The notes under the pieces are model-generated. The model ran no database searches, was not told the origin of the DNA, and saw only the letters and a program-made list of their open reading frames with translations. DNA of 64,000 nucleotides from an uncultured Coriobacteriaceae bacterium. GTDB lineage: Bacteria; Actinomycetota; Coriobacteriia; Coriobacteriales; Atopobiaceae. This document shows, piece by piece, positions 38,800 through 50,700 of the stretch; positions within the stretch are counted from its first letter, which is position 1, and every line of letters starts with the position of its first letter. Location of the stretch: the NCBI GenBank assembly GCA_902793465.1, contig CADBDT010000004.1:152521-216520 (forward strand), in the 5' to 3' direction. A program made the translations under genes and the position numbers.

Positions 38800-41700
38800 A
38801 TGAAGCACAGGCGAAATACTAGCGGCTTTACCCTCACAGAAATGCTCATTGCCGTGGCCATAATGGTCATCCTCATGGGCGTGGCCTTTGTCGCGGTGAT
38901 CAACTATCAAAAGAGCATGAAGCAGCTGGAGCTGGACAGAACGGCACGAGAGATATTCGTCGCCGCACAGAACCATCTTACGATGGCCGAGGGGCAAGGT
39001 TTGCTCAAGGACGCCGACCCCAGCAACCTTGGCGAACAGCCGGCGGGGATTACCAACAGGGACGAATACTGCTTTTTCGTCGCGCCGGAGGGCATCCTGA
39101 GCCAAGGAACTAGCATGCTCGTCGAGATGCTGCCGCCTTTTTCCATAGACGATACCGTGCGGGTGGGCGGAAGCTATGTGATCAAGTATGACGCCAAAAC
39201 CGCAACCATACTCGACGTGTTCTACAGCGACCAGTCCAACCTGAGCACGCACACGTTCGTGGCTGGGGACTACGACAACCTGTTCCCCGGCTGCGTGGGC
39301 GCGGAGCAGGCGAACAAGGACGCGCGCCTCAACTTTGGTGGCACCATAATCGGTTGGTACGGCGGAGACGACCTAGGCGTCATGACGCCGGCGGACCTTG
39401 CTGCCCCAGAGCTCAAGGTCAACAATGCCGAGCGCCTTGAGGTTGAGGTGCACATCACAGACCCCACGCCGGAAGGAGTGTCCGGTCCGCGGGTTCAGGT
39501 CATCATGACGGGTGACAAAAGCGGGAGTCAGCGCAAGATTGCCGACGAGCCTTTGTCGGCGTTTCTTACGGAGCCCACAAAGAAATACATCTTGGACGAT
39601 ATAACCGCGATTGGGAAGCACTTCGCAGACCTCTGGTGTACGGACGATTTGCTCAACCCCTCAAACGGGGTGCTGATCCCTGGCGAGAACATCACGCTTC
39701 AAGCCATTGTCTACAGCAACGAAACGCTCTCCACCATCGCCAAGAGCCCGAAGCGCCATACCAACAGCCTCTTTGCCGACGTCATCGAGGACAAGAGCAA
39801 AAAGCCCACGGGTGCCGAGGCGCTCGATGCCAACGCCGCAAAGCCCACCATGGTCGCGCAGATTGCGAACATCCGCCACCTGGAGAACCTGGACGCCGCC
39901 ATATCGGGCTACGACCTCAAGTCGTTGGATGAGGCCGGAGCGACGTACGCCAAGCAGGTGGGCAACCTGCGTTGGATTGGCGGCGCGGACGCCTTTGCGA
40001 ACAAGATCTTTGCGGACGACGAAGGCAACGCGGCAAGCGACGAGCAGGCAGGCAAGGTGCAGATCCACTATTTGAGCGGTGACGTTGCCACCACCAAGGC
40101 CGGTGCCTTTGCGCCGGTGAACCCCACCTCAAACGGGGAGTCCTACCAGCTTAACTATGACGGAGACGGGTACGCGGTCGCAGGGGTCAGGGTGGACAAT
40201 GCGGCTGAAGCCGGCATGTTTGGCCAGGTAACGGGCGGCAGCATAAAGAACCTCAAGCTTACGGACTTTACGGTTGTGACCTCCGGCGGCAACGCGGGCA
40301 CGCTTGCCGGGACGCTCGCCAATACGTCTGTGCAGGGCGTCGCGGCCTACGACGAGGCCGCGACCTCGGGTGGCATAGACGCCAGGGGAGTTACCGCTAC
40401 CGCCAACGCGGGTGGTCTGGTTGGCACCTTCGTGCAAAGCGGGTCAACGACGGGAGGCGCGACGAGCATTGCAGACAGCGCAGCGGCCGTATACGTGCGC
40501 TCCACGGGCACGAGCAACGCGAGCGCCGGTGGACTCGTTGGCGCGACGACGGGCACGGTCTCCGTGCGGGAGAGCCATGCGGGTGGACACACGGTGGATG
40601 GCCTCTATCTCCGCGAGGCTCCGTCAACTCAAAACGTGAACAAGATTGGCAGGCTTAACGTTCAAGCTCAACTTGAGGCTGGCGGCCTCGTGGGCAAGGC
40701 GACCGGAACGACCACCATCCAGAACAGCTATGCCACCTGCTCCGCGTACGGCGCCACAGTCGGCGGCCTCGCGGGCTCGGTGGCAAGCGGCAGCGCCATA
40801 AGCAAATGCTACGCCACGGGCTTCGTGTTGGGCACGAGCGGGAGCGCGTCGCTTGGCGCCTTCGTTGGTACGGGCGATGGCGTGACCTTTGCCGACGACC
40901 AATACCTCGCCATCACAAACCAGGATGCGGACCCGGCCATCCAGGCGCTCGCGTCGGGTGCCAACAACAACATCCTCGCGGCCGATCGCGACCTGGACTC
41001 GTATCGCGCGTTCTTCTCCACGCGGTTCTCGGCGTCCGAGAGCCTTACCTCCGCGCAGAACAAGCAAAAGGCCGTCGCCTACGACTCCACGCTCACGCGC
41101 AACTACAACGGACAATACCCCTACAAGTCGAGCGGGGAGCTGGCGGACGCGAACTATAGCGCAGAGTCCACGCACTATGGCGACTGGCCGTCGTCCGAGA
41201 CGAACACGCTCAACGTGCGCGGCATGGGCGCGGGCTCCACGGATGCGTCGACCACGGGCGCGGCGCACGGCGTGAACGTCCAGACGGCCCACCTCGCGGG
41301 CGCGGGCGCAGGGTCCACGCTCGCGTTGCCGCTCATCCAGGCGTCCGAGACCCCAGGCCTTTCGACGGACACCAACAAGACCGACGGCTCCGACGCCTCT
41401 GGCAACTCCTCCTCGAGCGCAACCTACGCCACGAACGCAAACGGCCAGTCTTTCGCGGATTCGCGCGATGGCGGCGGGTCCACTGTGAGCGTCGAGTCCA
41501 CGAACGCAGGCAGCACGGCAAACGACGCCAGCAGCTCCCAGACCAGCGGGACGACGCAGTCCGGCGAGGCCACGGCCGAGCAGGGCACCAAGACCCTCAG
41601 CAAGAGCATAAAGTCGGCGGACGGCCACACCTATACCGTTAGCGTTACCTATGACGGGTCGGCCAACGTCCCCGATGGGGCGAAGCTCGAGGTGGTCGAG

Positions 41701-44700
41701 CTCAATCGCCTGCCCGACGACTGGAACGACGAGGAGAAGCAGCGCACGACGTACAAGGACCGACCGCTCGCCACCGAGCGCCTGCTCGATGCGAACAAGT
41801 TCAGTCAGCGCAGCGAACTGCTGGGCAAGACGCTGGATATGGGCGACGACGACAAGCTCACGTGGAGCAAGTTCTTCGACGTGTCGATCGTGGCAGACGG
41901 CGAGAAGGTGGAGCCTGCGGCCGACGTCACGGTGGAAGTGCAGACAAACGCGGTGGCCGCGCAGGCCTCCGACGCGCTGGAGATGGCGCGACTGGACGGC
42001 GACGAGTCCGCACGCCTTGAGGTGACGAACGAAACCGGCACCAAGGAGGGCGAGGACGAAAAGAAGCCTGAGGAGCTGCAGGCGCGCATTCGCGCAAAGA
42101 CGGGCAAGCTCGGCGAGCTCGCGATCGCGCAGGTGGTGCAGAAGAAGTTCGGCTGGCAGCTGTTTGGCAGTGCCATATCCGTTTTTGGGCCGAGGTCGGT
42201 TGAGGTTACTCCCTACGAGATGCCTCTGGAGATGAGCTATGCCAACGGGAGCCGCCTCATATCCATAGTGGGCGTCACGGCGCAACCCACGCGCTCGTTC
42301 GGCACGTACCTTTGGGTTGGCTCGGCGTCGGTCGAGGGCGAGCAGGACCAGACGGGCCACGTGGTCGTGAACCGCCTGTATGGAAACAACGAGTCGGCGC
42401 GCCTCATCGAGAAAAGAGACCAGGGCCTCGCAAGCTTCGGGGCAGGCGACCTCCTGGCGCTTCTGTGGGAGAGCGACGCCCCCACGACGCTGCGACTGAT
42501 GAGCAGCGCCGTCGTGCAGCCGCAGGACGACCCCGAAGACGGCTATTCCTTCGTAATGACAAAGAGCAGCACGGCACTTCTGTCCCAGGTGTTCGAGGCC
42601 AACCACATTGAGCAGGGCACGACGGATGTCAACAGCGTGGAAGTGGAAGGGGCTAACCTCAACCTCAGCGCCACACAGCAGGCCGATAGCGACTGGCTCC
42701 TTGCCACCGACGAGGGGTTTGTCGCCTCCGCAACGCTGACGGTCAAGCTCGTGGAAGGCGAGTCCATAACCATAGCCATAAAGCCTGGCTATGGCATTAC
42801 GTGGAACGACTACGACGGCACGCTCCTCAAGACGACGGCGGTGGAGCCGGACGCCATGCCCTCCTATGGCGGTGACAACCCCACGAGGGAGTCCGACGAT
42901 CAGTATCGCTATGCCTTTGCCGGCTGGAATCCCGACGTTGTGGCAGCGACCGCAGATGCCACGTATACCGCACGCTACGATGCGACTCCCCTCATCTGCA
43001 AGATAGGGGACGAAAGGTTCGCGACGCTCAACGAGGCGATGGCATACGCGCATACGAACCTCAGCGGTCAGGCGACGATCCAGATGCTGTGCAACTACAC
43101 CGTTGCGGCGAGCGACGCGGTGGAGATCTTGTCTGCCGACCACATAACCCTTACCTCGGCGACCGGCGGGCCCTACACCCTCACATGTGCCGCGGACCTC
43201 ACGTCGCAGGCGCTCTTTGCCAATGCGGGATCGCTGAGCCTGGAGAACGTGATCGTGGACGGCAATTCCGTTGAGTCCAGCGTCGCGCTCGTTACCAACA
43301 CGGGAACGCTTACCGCAGGCGCGGGCGCCACGTTGCGCAATGCCTGGAGCACCGCAGACGGCGGCGTCGTGCGATCCACGGGCACCGTTCGGATCGAGGG
43401 TGCCACGCTCCAGAGCAACCACGCCGCCAACGGCGGTGCCATATATGCGGCAAGCGGCAGCGTTTATGTGGATTCGGGTACCCTCTCGGGCAACGTGGCA
43501 AGCGCCAACGGCGGCGCAATCTACATGCAGAGCGGCACCATGGAGATCGCGGGCGGCACTGCCAGCGGAAACAGCGCGGTACACGGAGGCTTTGCCTACA
43601 TGGCCAACGGCGTCGTTACCGCAGACGGCGCCACGCTGGAGTCCAACGTGGCAACGGGCAACGGCGGCGCCCTGTATGTGGGAGCGGGCTCCCTGGAGGT
43701 TGCGAGCGCGACGCTGCAGAGGAACCAGGCCGCAAACGGCGGTGCCGTGAGCGTCGATACCGCCACGCTGACGATCGGCGGCAGCGCCCAGATTACGGGC
43801 AACACGGCATCTGCCAACGGCGGCGCGGCGTATGCAAACAAGGGCGGCGTAACCGTTAAGGAATCTGCGTCGCTTGCGGGCAACACGGCATCTGCCAGCG
43901 GCGGCGCCATATATGCCCAAGAGGCCGAGGTCTCCATTTCGGGCGGCGCCCTTACCGGCAACACGGCAGCAACCGACGGCGGTGCGCTCTATGCGGCCTC
44001 GGGCGTGGTCTCCGTAACTGCGGGAAGCATCCAGCAGAACATTGCGACGAGCGGCAACGGCGGCGCGCTCTACGCTGGGTTGGGAAGGGTAACGCTCACG
44101 GGCGCCTCCCTTACCAACAACACGGCCGCAACCAACGGCGGCGCGGCCTACGTGGGCAGCGGGACGGCGAGCGTCTCGAGCATAGCGATATCGCAGAACA
44201 CGGCCACCAACGGCTCCGCGCTCTTCGTCAACTCCGGTTCGGCCTCGCTGGAAGGCGGCGCCGTCGTATCCAACAACGTCTCCACGTCCGGCGGTGCCGT
44301 GGGCGTTGGCTCCGACACCGCGCGCCTTACCTTTGCGGGCAACGTGCAGGTTGCCAGCAACAAGCTTGGGTCGGCCGACGCCACGCAGCAGAGCAATGTG
44401 TACCTGGATCAAAACAAGGACACGGTCGTAAACATAGGCTCGTCCGGCGTGGAGAGTTCGGCCAGCGTAGGCGTGTACGTGGCCGACGGCGTCTTGACTG
44501 CGCGCGGCGTACCTGGCGCGGCATTTGGCTCGTACGCCAGCTCGAGCAACTACACCGCGTTTACGAACGATCGCACCACGAGCCTCGTGGCACGCACCGG
44601 CAGCAACAACAAGCTCGTGTGGGGAAGCCCAATAAGGGTGCAGGTGCGCTACGTCGCCTCGTTCGCAAACGGATTCCCGCCCATCTCTGGCGCGCGCGTG

Positions 44701-47700
44701 GTGTATCCCTCGAACGACTACTACCCAAGCACCGCGACCATGGGTGCCTCCGACATCGGCGCGGCCCTATACAGCAACTTTGTGAGCCAGTGCCCGACGG
44801 CGGGATTCGCCGGTGCCTTCGCAAGCAGCGCCACGCTCTTTGGCGAATACGTGACGCAGGTAAAGTGGAGCACGCAAACCAACACCTGGAGCTACGTAAG
44901 GCGCAATGGCACGGAGGTCCCCGCAACGGAAGAGCTGGTGCTCTACTACAGCGAGCCAACCTACGTCTCCATTGAGAACAACACCGCGTTCGAGCTGGAC
45001 CTCAGCGCGCTTAGCGTCCTTGGTGCCACGGCCATAAACAGCAGCGAGACCGCAGGCTATGGCTTTGTGGTGGCAAAGAACGGGGCCACCCAGTCCACGC
45101 TTTTGCCCATAGCCGCGAACGACCTCAAGCTCGGGGCAAACAAGTCCATCCGTCTGCTGTTCCCCGGGGCGGGAGGCGCCGCCTACTCGTTTACCGGCAA
45201 GTACACGGGAAGCGTCGCCGAGCCAATCCATCTGCGTCGCACCGGCGAGACCGAGGAGTACATCTCGGCGTGGGAGGCGACGACCGATGCGGGATTCACG
45301 CGAAGCGGCACCACGGTTGCCACGACTGGCTCCGCCACCGAGATCGTCTTTGGTGGCGACAAGCCCATCTGCAAGATAGTGGCGCCAGGAAATGCAATCG
45401 GAACCGTGGCCGAGGGTCAGACGGTCGGGCAGAGCGAACCGGACGCCAGCGGCAACGTGGAGTACCTGTTCTCCACCATGATGCAGGCCGTCGCATTCGT
45501 CCAGGCGCACGAGACGGCTATGACCAAGACGTCGACGATCCAAATGCTGGTGGACTACCTCATGCCCGGCACCGACGCGGTCGTGGTCCCCGCCGGGTAC
45601 AACCTGACGTTTACCACCGCGACCTCGGGCGAGTTCCAATATGAGGCGAGCGAGGGCAAGTCGCGTGCCACCATAAGTCGCGACGCGTCGAACACAGGCT
45701 CCTTCATAACGGCGACGAGCAATGACGACGCCGGTACGGTACTTACCGTGAGCGACCTCAACTTCGACGGCAAGGCGTTGGTAGGTAAGGGCGACGGCGG
45801 TGCCGTTAACACGAAGAACTGCAAGACCACCATAACGAACGCGGACTTTAGCAACTTTAACGCAGGCAACGGCGGTGCCGTGTATGCCAACTACTCAACG
45901 AGCGGAGGCACGTATGTCGTTACCGACGTAGACAGGCAAACGTTTACGGTAACGCATGCGAACTTCTCGAACTGCATCTCCAGCTCGACCGAGAGCCGAC
46001 AGGGCGGCGGCGCCATTTGGACGAACGCCAAGCACTTTGTCCTCGACGGCGGAACCGGAGGCGCACAGATAGAGTCGTGCACCGCCATAGACCAGGGGGG
46101 TGCGGTGTTCCACAGAATAGACAGTGGCTATTCCGCAGGGACGACGAGCACGATTCGCAACTACACCTTTACCAGCTGCGAGGCCAACGCCGCAGGTGGG
46201 ATGGAATGCGACGCGCAGGACGTGGTGGTTGAGGGCTGCTCCTTTGCGCACTGCAAGTCGAGGCAGCGCAACGGCGGCGCCCTTAATATCTATTCGCGTC
46301 AGCAGGCAGAGCCCTCAGTCGATTGTACACTGCGCGTGACGTCGTGCCACTTCACGGATTGCCACGCCAACAAGGCAGGTTCCAACATGGCGTATGGCGG
46401 CGGCGTGCGCAGTACCGCAAAGGAAACGACGATCCAGGACTGCACCTTCACAAACGTCACGGCCGTCAGCAGCGGTGGCGGCATCTCTGCATCGAACAAG
46501 AATGCGGCCAGCCTGACCGTCTCCGGCTGCACGTTTAGCGAGACGACTTCCAGCGACAAGGGCGGGGCCGTCTATTGCTATGCCAAGGTGCTTGTCGTAG
46601 GTGATTATACAAAGAGCGACAACACGGTTGTCCACACCTCCATATCCAAAGGCTCTGCGTCGGGCTCAGGAGGCGGCATCTACCATATCGTCAATACGTT
46701 CGACGGCAGCAGCGCCAGCCTGGCGAACGTGACCATCTCGGGATGCACGACGCCCTATACGGGCGCGGGCGTGTATTCGGGTGCAAAGACCCTCACGATC
46801 GAGGGCGGCGAGATATATGGCAACACCTCCACCGGCGATGGCGCTGGCGTGTGGTACGAGAGCGGCAACCGAAAAAGCATGACCCTCACCCTACGCGGCG
46901 CAAACATTCACAACAATACGGCCGGTGGCCATGGTGGTGGTGTGTATACCAAGGCAGCCAAGCTCGTGGTTGGCGCGCGCCAAGTGGGAGACAGCACGGT
47001 TCGCACGAGGATCGCCAACAACGTGGCCGCCAAACAGGGCGGTGGCATAGGCTACTTCAACTACAACGAGAACAGCACGACGTCGGAAGTCACGATCGAG
47101 CAGTGCGACATTACGGGCAACCGGGCAAACGGGAAGGCAGATAACAATGCGAGCGGTGGCGGCGTCTATGCGAACTCCGGCAAGTTCTCCGCTACCGACT
47201 GCGTCATTACGGGCAATGTTGCGGCCGGCTCGGGTGGAGGTATTTGTCGCGACAACTATAATGGCACCTTTGGCCTCATTGGCGGTCAGGTAAGTGGGAA
47301 CATCGCAGCCGTTCTTGGCGGTGGCATTTGGACACGATCGAGTCTGTCTGCCGTAAATGCTTCGATAACCGGCAACCGCCTCTCCACGAACGATGCCCAA
47401 AGCGCGGCGGGCGTCTACATCGCCGACAACATGAAGCTGATCGTTGGCACCGAGGGCGCCTCCGAAACCGACACGACCACCATCAAGAACAACACCACGG
47501 CCTCGGGCACCGCTTCCAACCTGCGCCTGTGGGAGGCCAGCGGCAACAACAGCACGAGCAGCGTCCAGGTGCACTGTGGCCTAAGCGGCGAGATTCACGT
47601 CGTCAACGCCAAAAGCGTCGGCACGCAGTTCGGCTCGTCCGACATCGCAAATCCGGCTGGCTTCGTAAAGGACACGAAGACCGGACAAGTTCCCGTGTTC

Positions 47701-50700
47701 ACCTCCGACGACGGCAAGCTCTACGGCGCGATCGACCGTCTGGACGAAAGCGGGAAGAAGATCATCTGGGCCACAGACCCAGTTTGCAAGATTACCGACC
47801 CGAACGGCGAGCTTCTGTACTTCAAGCGCTCGGACACGAGCGACGTGCTGCTGCCCGCGGTGTTCGATAAGCTGGACAACGGCAAGGGCAATGGCAACGG
47901 CAATGCCGACAAGAAGGGCGCCTTCTCGATTCTTAAGTACAACAGGGCAAACCTCAAGCTGTACTACGCGGACGGAACGCAGTATGGCGACGACGTGAGC
48001 GAGAACGAGTTCCACGTGAGGATGCTCGTGCCTGAGTACACCGCAAACAACTACATAGGCACGAATTCGGGCAATCAGTCGGTCAACAACACTGCCTGGA
48101 TGAAGATCGTGCTCACCACGGCGAGCACGACCGACGACGACGGCTACCCGTATAGGGGGAGTGCCGGCACGCGCGCCACCATAACCCGCGGCGCCTCGGT
48201 GGCGGCAGACAAGTCCCTCATTAATGCTTTGGTGTGCGTGACGTTTACCAACATCGTGCTGGACGGCGGTGCGACGGGTGGCGTGCAGACCACGGCCAAT
48301 GGCGTTTTGGTATCCAATACAAGCTCTCAGTACACGACCATCGAGGTCGGCCAAAACGCCACGCTCCAAAACGGCAAGACCACAAAGGATGGCGGCGCGG
48401 TATTCGCGAACTTCGGGAACGTCAAGGTGAATGGCGGCACCATCCAAAACTGCGAGGCGGGCGGCAAGGGTGGCGCCATCAACATGGAGTCGTTCTACAA
48501 AACAACAGGCGATCCCGTTCGCGGCATGCTCGACATCCTCGAAGGATCAAAGATCGAGAAGAACACAGCCGCAAACGGCGGTGGCGTGTTCATAGGCGGC
48601 AACGCCCGCGTTACCATGACCGGTGGCGAAATTGCCAACAACAACGCCACGACGAAGGGCGGGGGCATCGCCTTCGATGCGAACAACAACACGCTGTACT
48701 TCTCGGGCACGCCTACCGTGCGCAACAACAAGCTCAACGGTACCGAGTGCAACGTATGCTTGGACAAGGACACCAACAACTTCATAAACTCAAACGGAAT
48801 TGAGGACGGTGCCTCCATTGGCATATACGTATCCGACGGCACGGCGCTCTACGACAAGCACGGCGACGAGGGCAAGCCGTTTGGTAAGTATGCGAGCGGG
48901 ACGAGCACCTCGGCGCTCTATGGCTTCGTAAACGACAGGAACGGCCTGGTAGGTGGCCTTATAAACAGCGGGGAGGCCAACACCGTCTACTGGGTGGTCG
49001 TGCACTCGCTGCGTGTGAGCAAGGCGCTGCAGAGCGGGCTTGCCGCCGACGCGAGCAAGCAGTTCACCTTTGTGGTCGAGCTCCTTACCGAGGCGGGCCA
49101 GGTAGACACCAGCGTAAACAAGACCATAAGCGGCGTGACGTTCGAGGGCGGCGTCTCCAGGCCCATACGCCTGCGTGGCGGCATGTACAAGCTGCTCCAG
49201 GACCTGCCCATTAACCAGCGCTTTAGGGTTCTCGAGCAGCTCGATGCCGCAGACGCCCAGGCGTTCGACACGACCCCGGGAACGACCATCGAGGGTCGCA
49301 TCGAAACGCAAACCACCAAGCAGGGCAGCGAGCGCTACATTACCGACGCGGCCTTTACCAACACGCGCAAGACGGGCCAGCTCACGGTGTCCAAGGCGGT
49401 CATCAGCGACGAGGAGGCCGACAAGCAGGAGGGCTTTGCGTTCAAGGTAACGCTTGCGGGGCTTACCGAGCAAGCCGCCAACCAGAGCTACGGAGGGCTG
49501 CAGTTCACAAACGGCGAGTCCGAAGAGTTCACGCTTACCGATGGGCAGTCCAGAACCCTGAGTGGCCTTCCTTCCGACGCGAGGTTTACGGTGGAGGAAG
49601 TCTTGTCGAGCGATCGTCAGAGCTACTACACCACCATCCCCGTGCTGACTCAAAACAATGTGACGCTCAACGAGAGTCCAAGTCCCTCACGTTCGCAAGC
49701 CGGTTTGGTTGTGGAGGGAGAGTCCCAGGTCGCGTTTACCAATCGAAAGAACATCAGCTTTACCGTAAGCAAGCAATGGGCCGAAAGCGTTGCCAACCAG
49801 GACGACCTCGAGGTCGACTTCGAGCTGTACAAAGTTAAAGCGCGCCCTGGCGACGCTCGCTGGGGCCAGACGGGCTATGACGTTCCCGACTTGCCCGACG
49901 CGCTGGTTGACCTTTCGTACGTTTGGGAGGACCACGTTGAGCCAACATCAAATGTCGATATTGGGCAGACGTTCAAATTCTTCAAGTATAACGGCAAATA
50001 CTACTATTTCCAGATTTCAGGTCAGACCTACTACAACGAGAATTTGACCGCGGAGGAATTCCTCAACGCATACGTGCGAAACGAAGACTCTTCTCCCATC
50101 GTGATGTATACAGGACGCGTGTGGGATCTCGACATGCTCAAGCAGGGTATTGCGGATGGCACCTATAGGATCTACAACAACTCGATTTGGATGTCCACCT
50201 CACCAGACCCGTCCGGCGACAAGGTGCATATTGCAATAGGCGATCTGATCTTCTACAACAATCAGTACTACCTCGTAGCAAAGGGTGCGGATTTCCCGCT
50301 GTTCTACTACGACCAAAACACTGGCGAATACACCTTTGCCGCGTCGGGAAGAGTTGGGCCGAATAATAATCTGCGCGCAGTTGAGGTGACGGGAGGAAGC
50401 CAGAGTTCTGGCTCGTCCTCCTCTACCGAGGTAGTGATCGAGTACTCCGAGCAGGCGACGGCGGAAGGCCTTGTCAATTCGCTAACGGACCCGGAGCACA
50501 ACTACGAAGTTACCGCTGTTCCCAATACGGCGGCAGACGCAGTGGACGGCGGCTACTATACGCTGAACGCAGACAACGGTTGGTCGATTACCTTCGACGA
50601 CCTTGACTATCGCTACGACTACTACGCCGTAGAGTGGCACGTGCGGCCAAAGGGTGACCACGAGACGGAGCTGAGGGATAACTTCGTAACTACCTACGAC

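Noticed and set aside
40624..44412. A 1,262-residue open frame on the minus strand inside the giant gene
   Set aside because: It is antisense to a well-supported repetitive coding sequence; GC-rich repeated codons suppress stop codons on the opposite strand. Its translation is low-complexity and shows no family.
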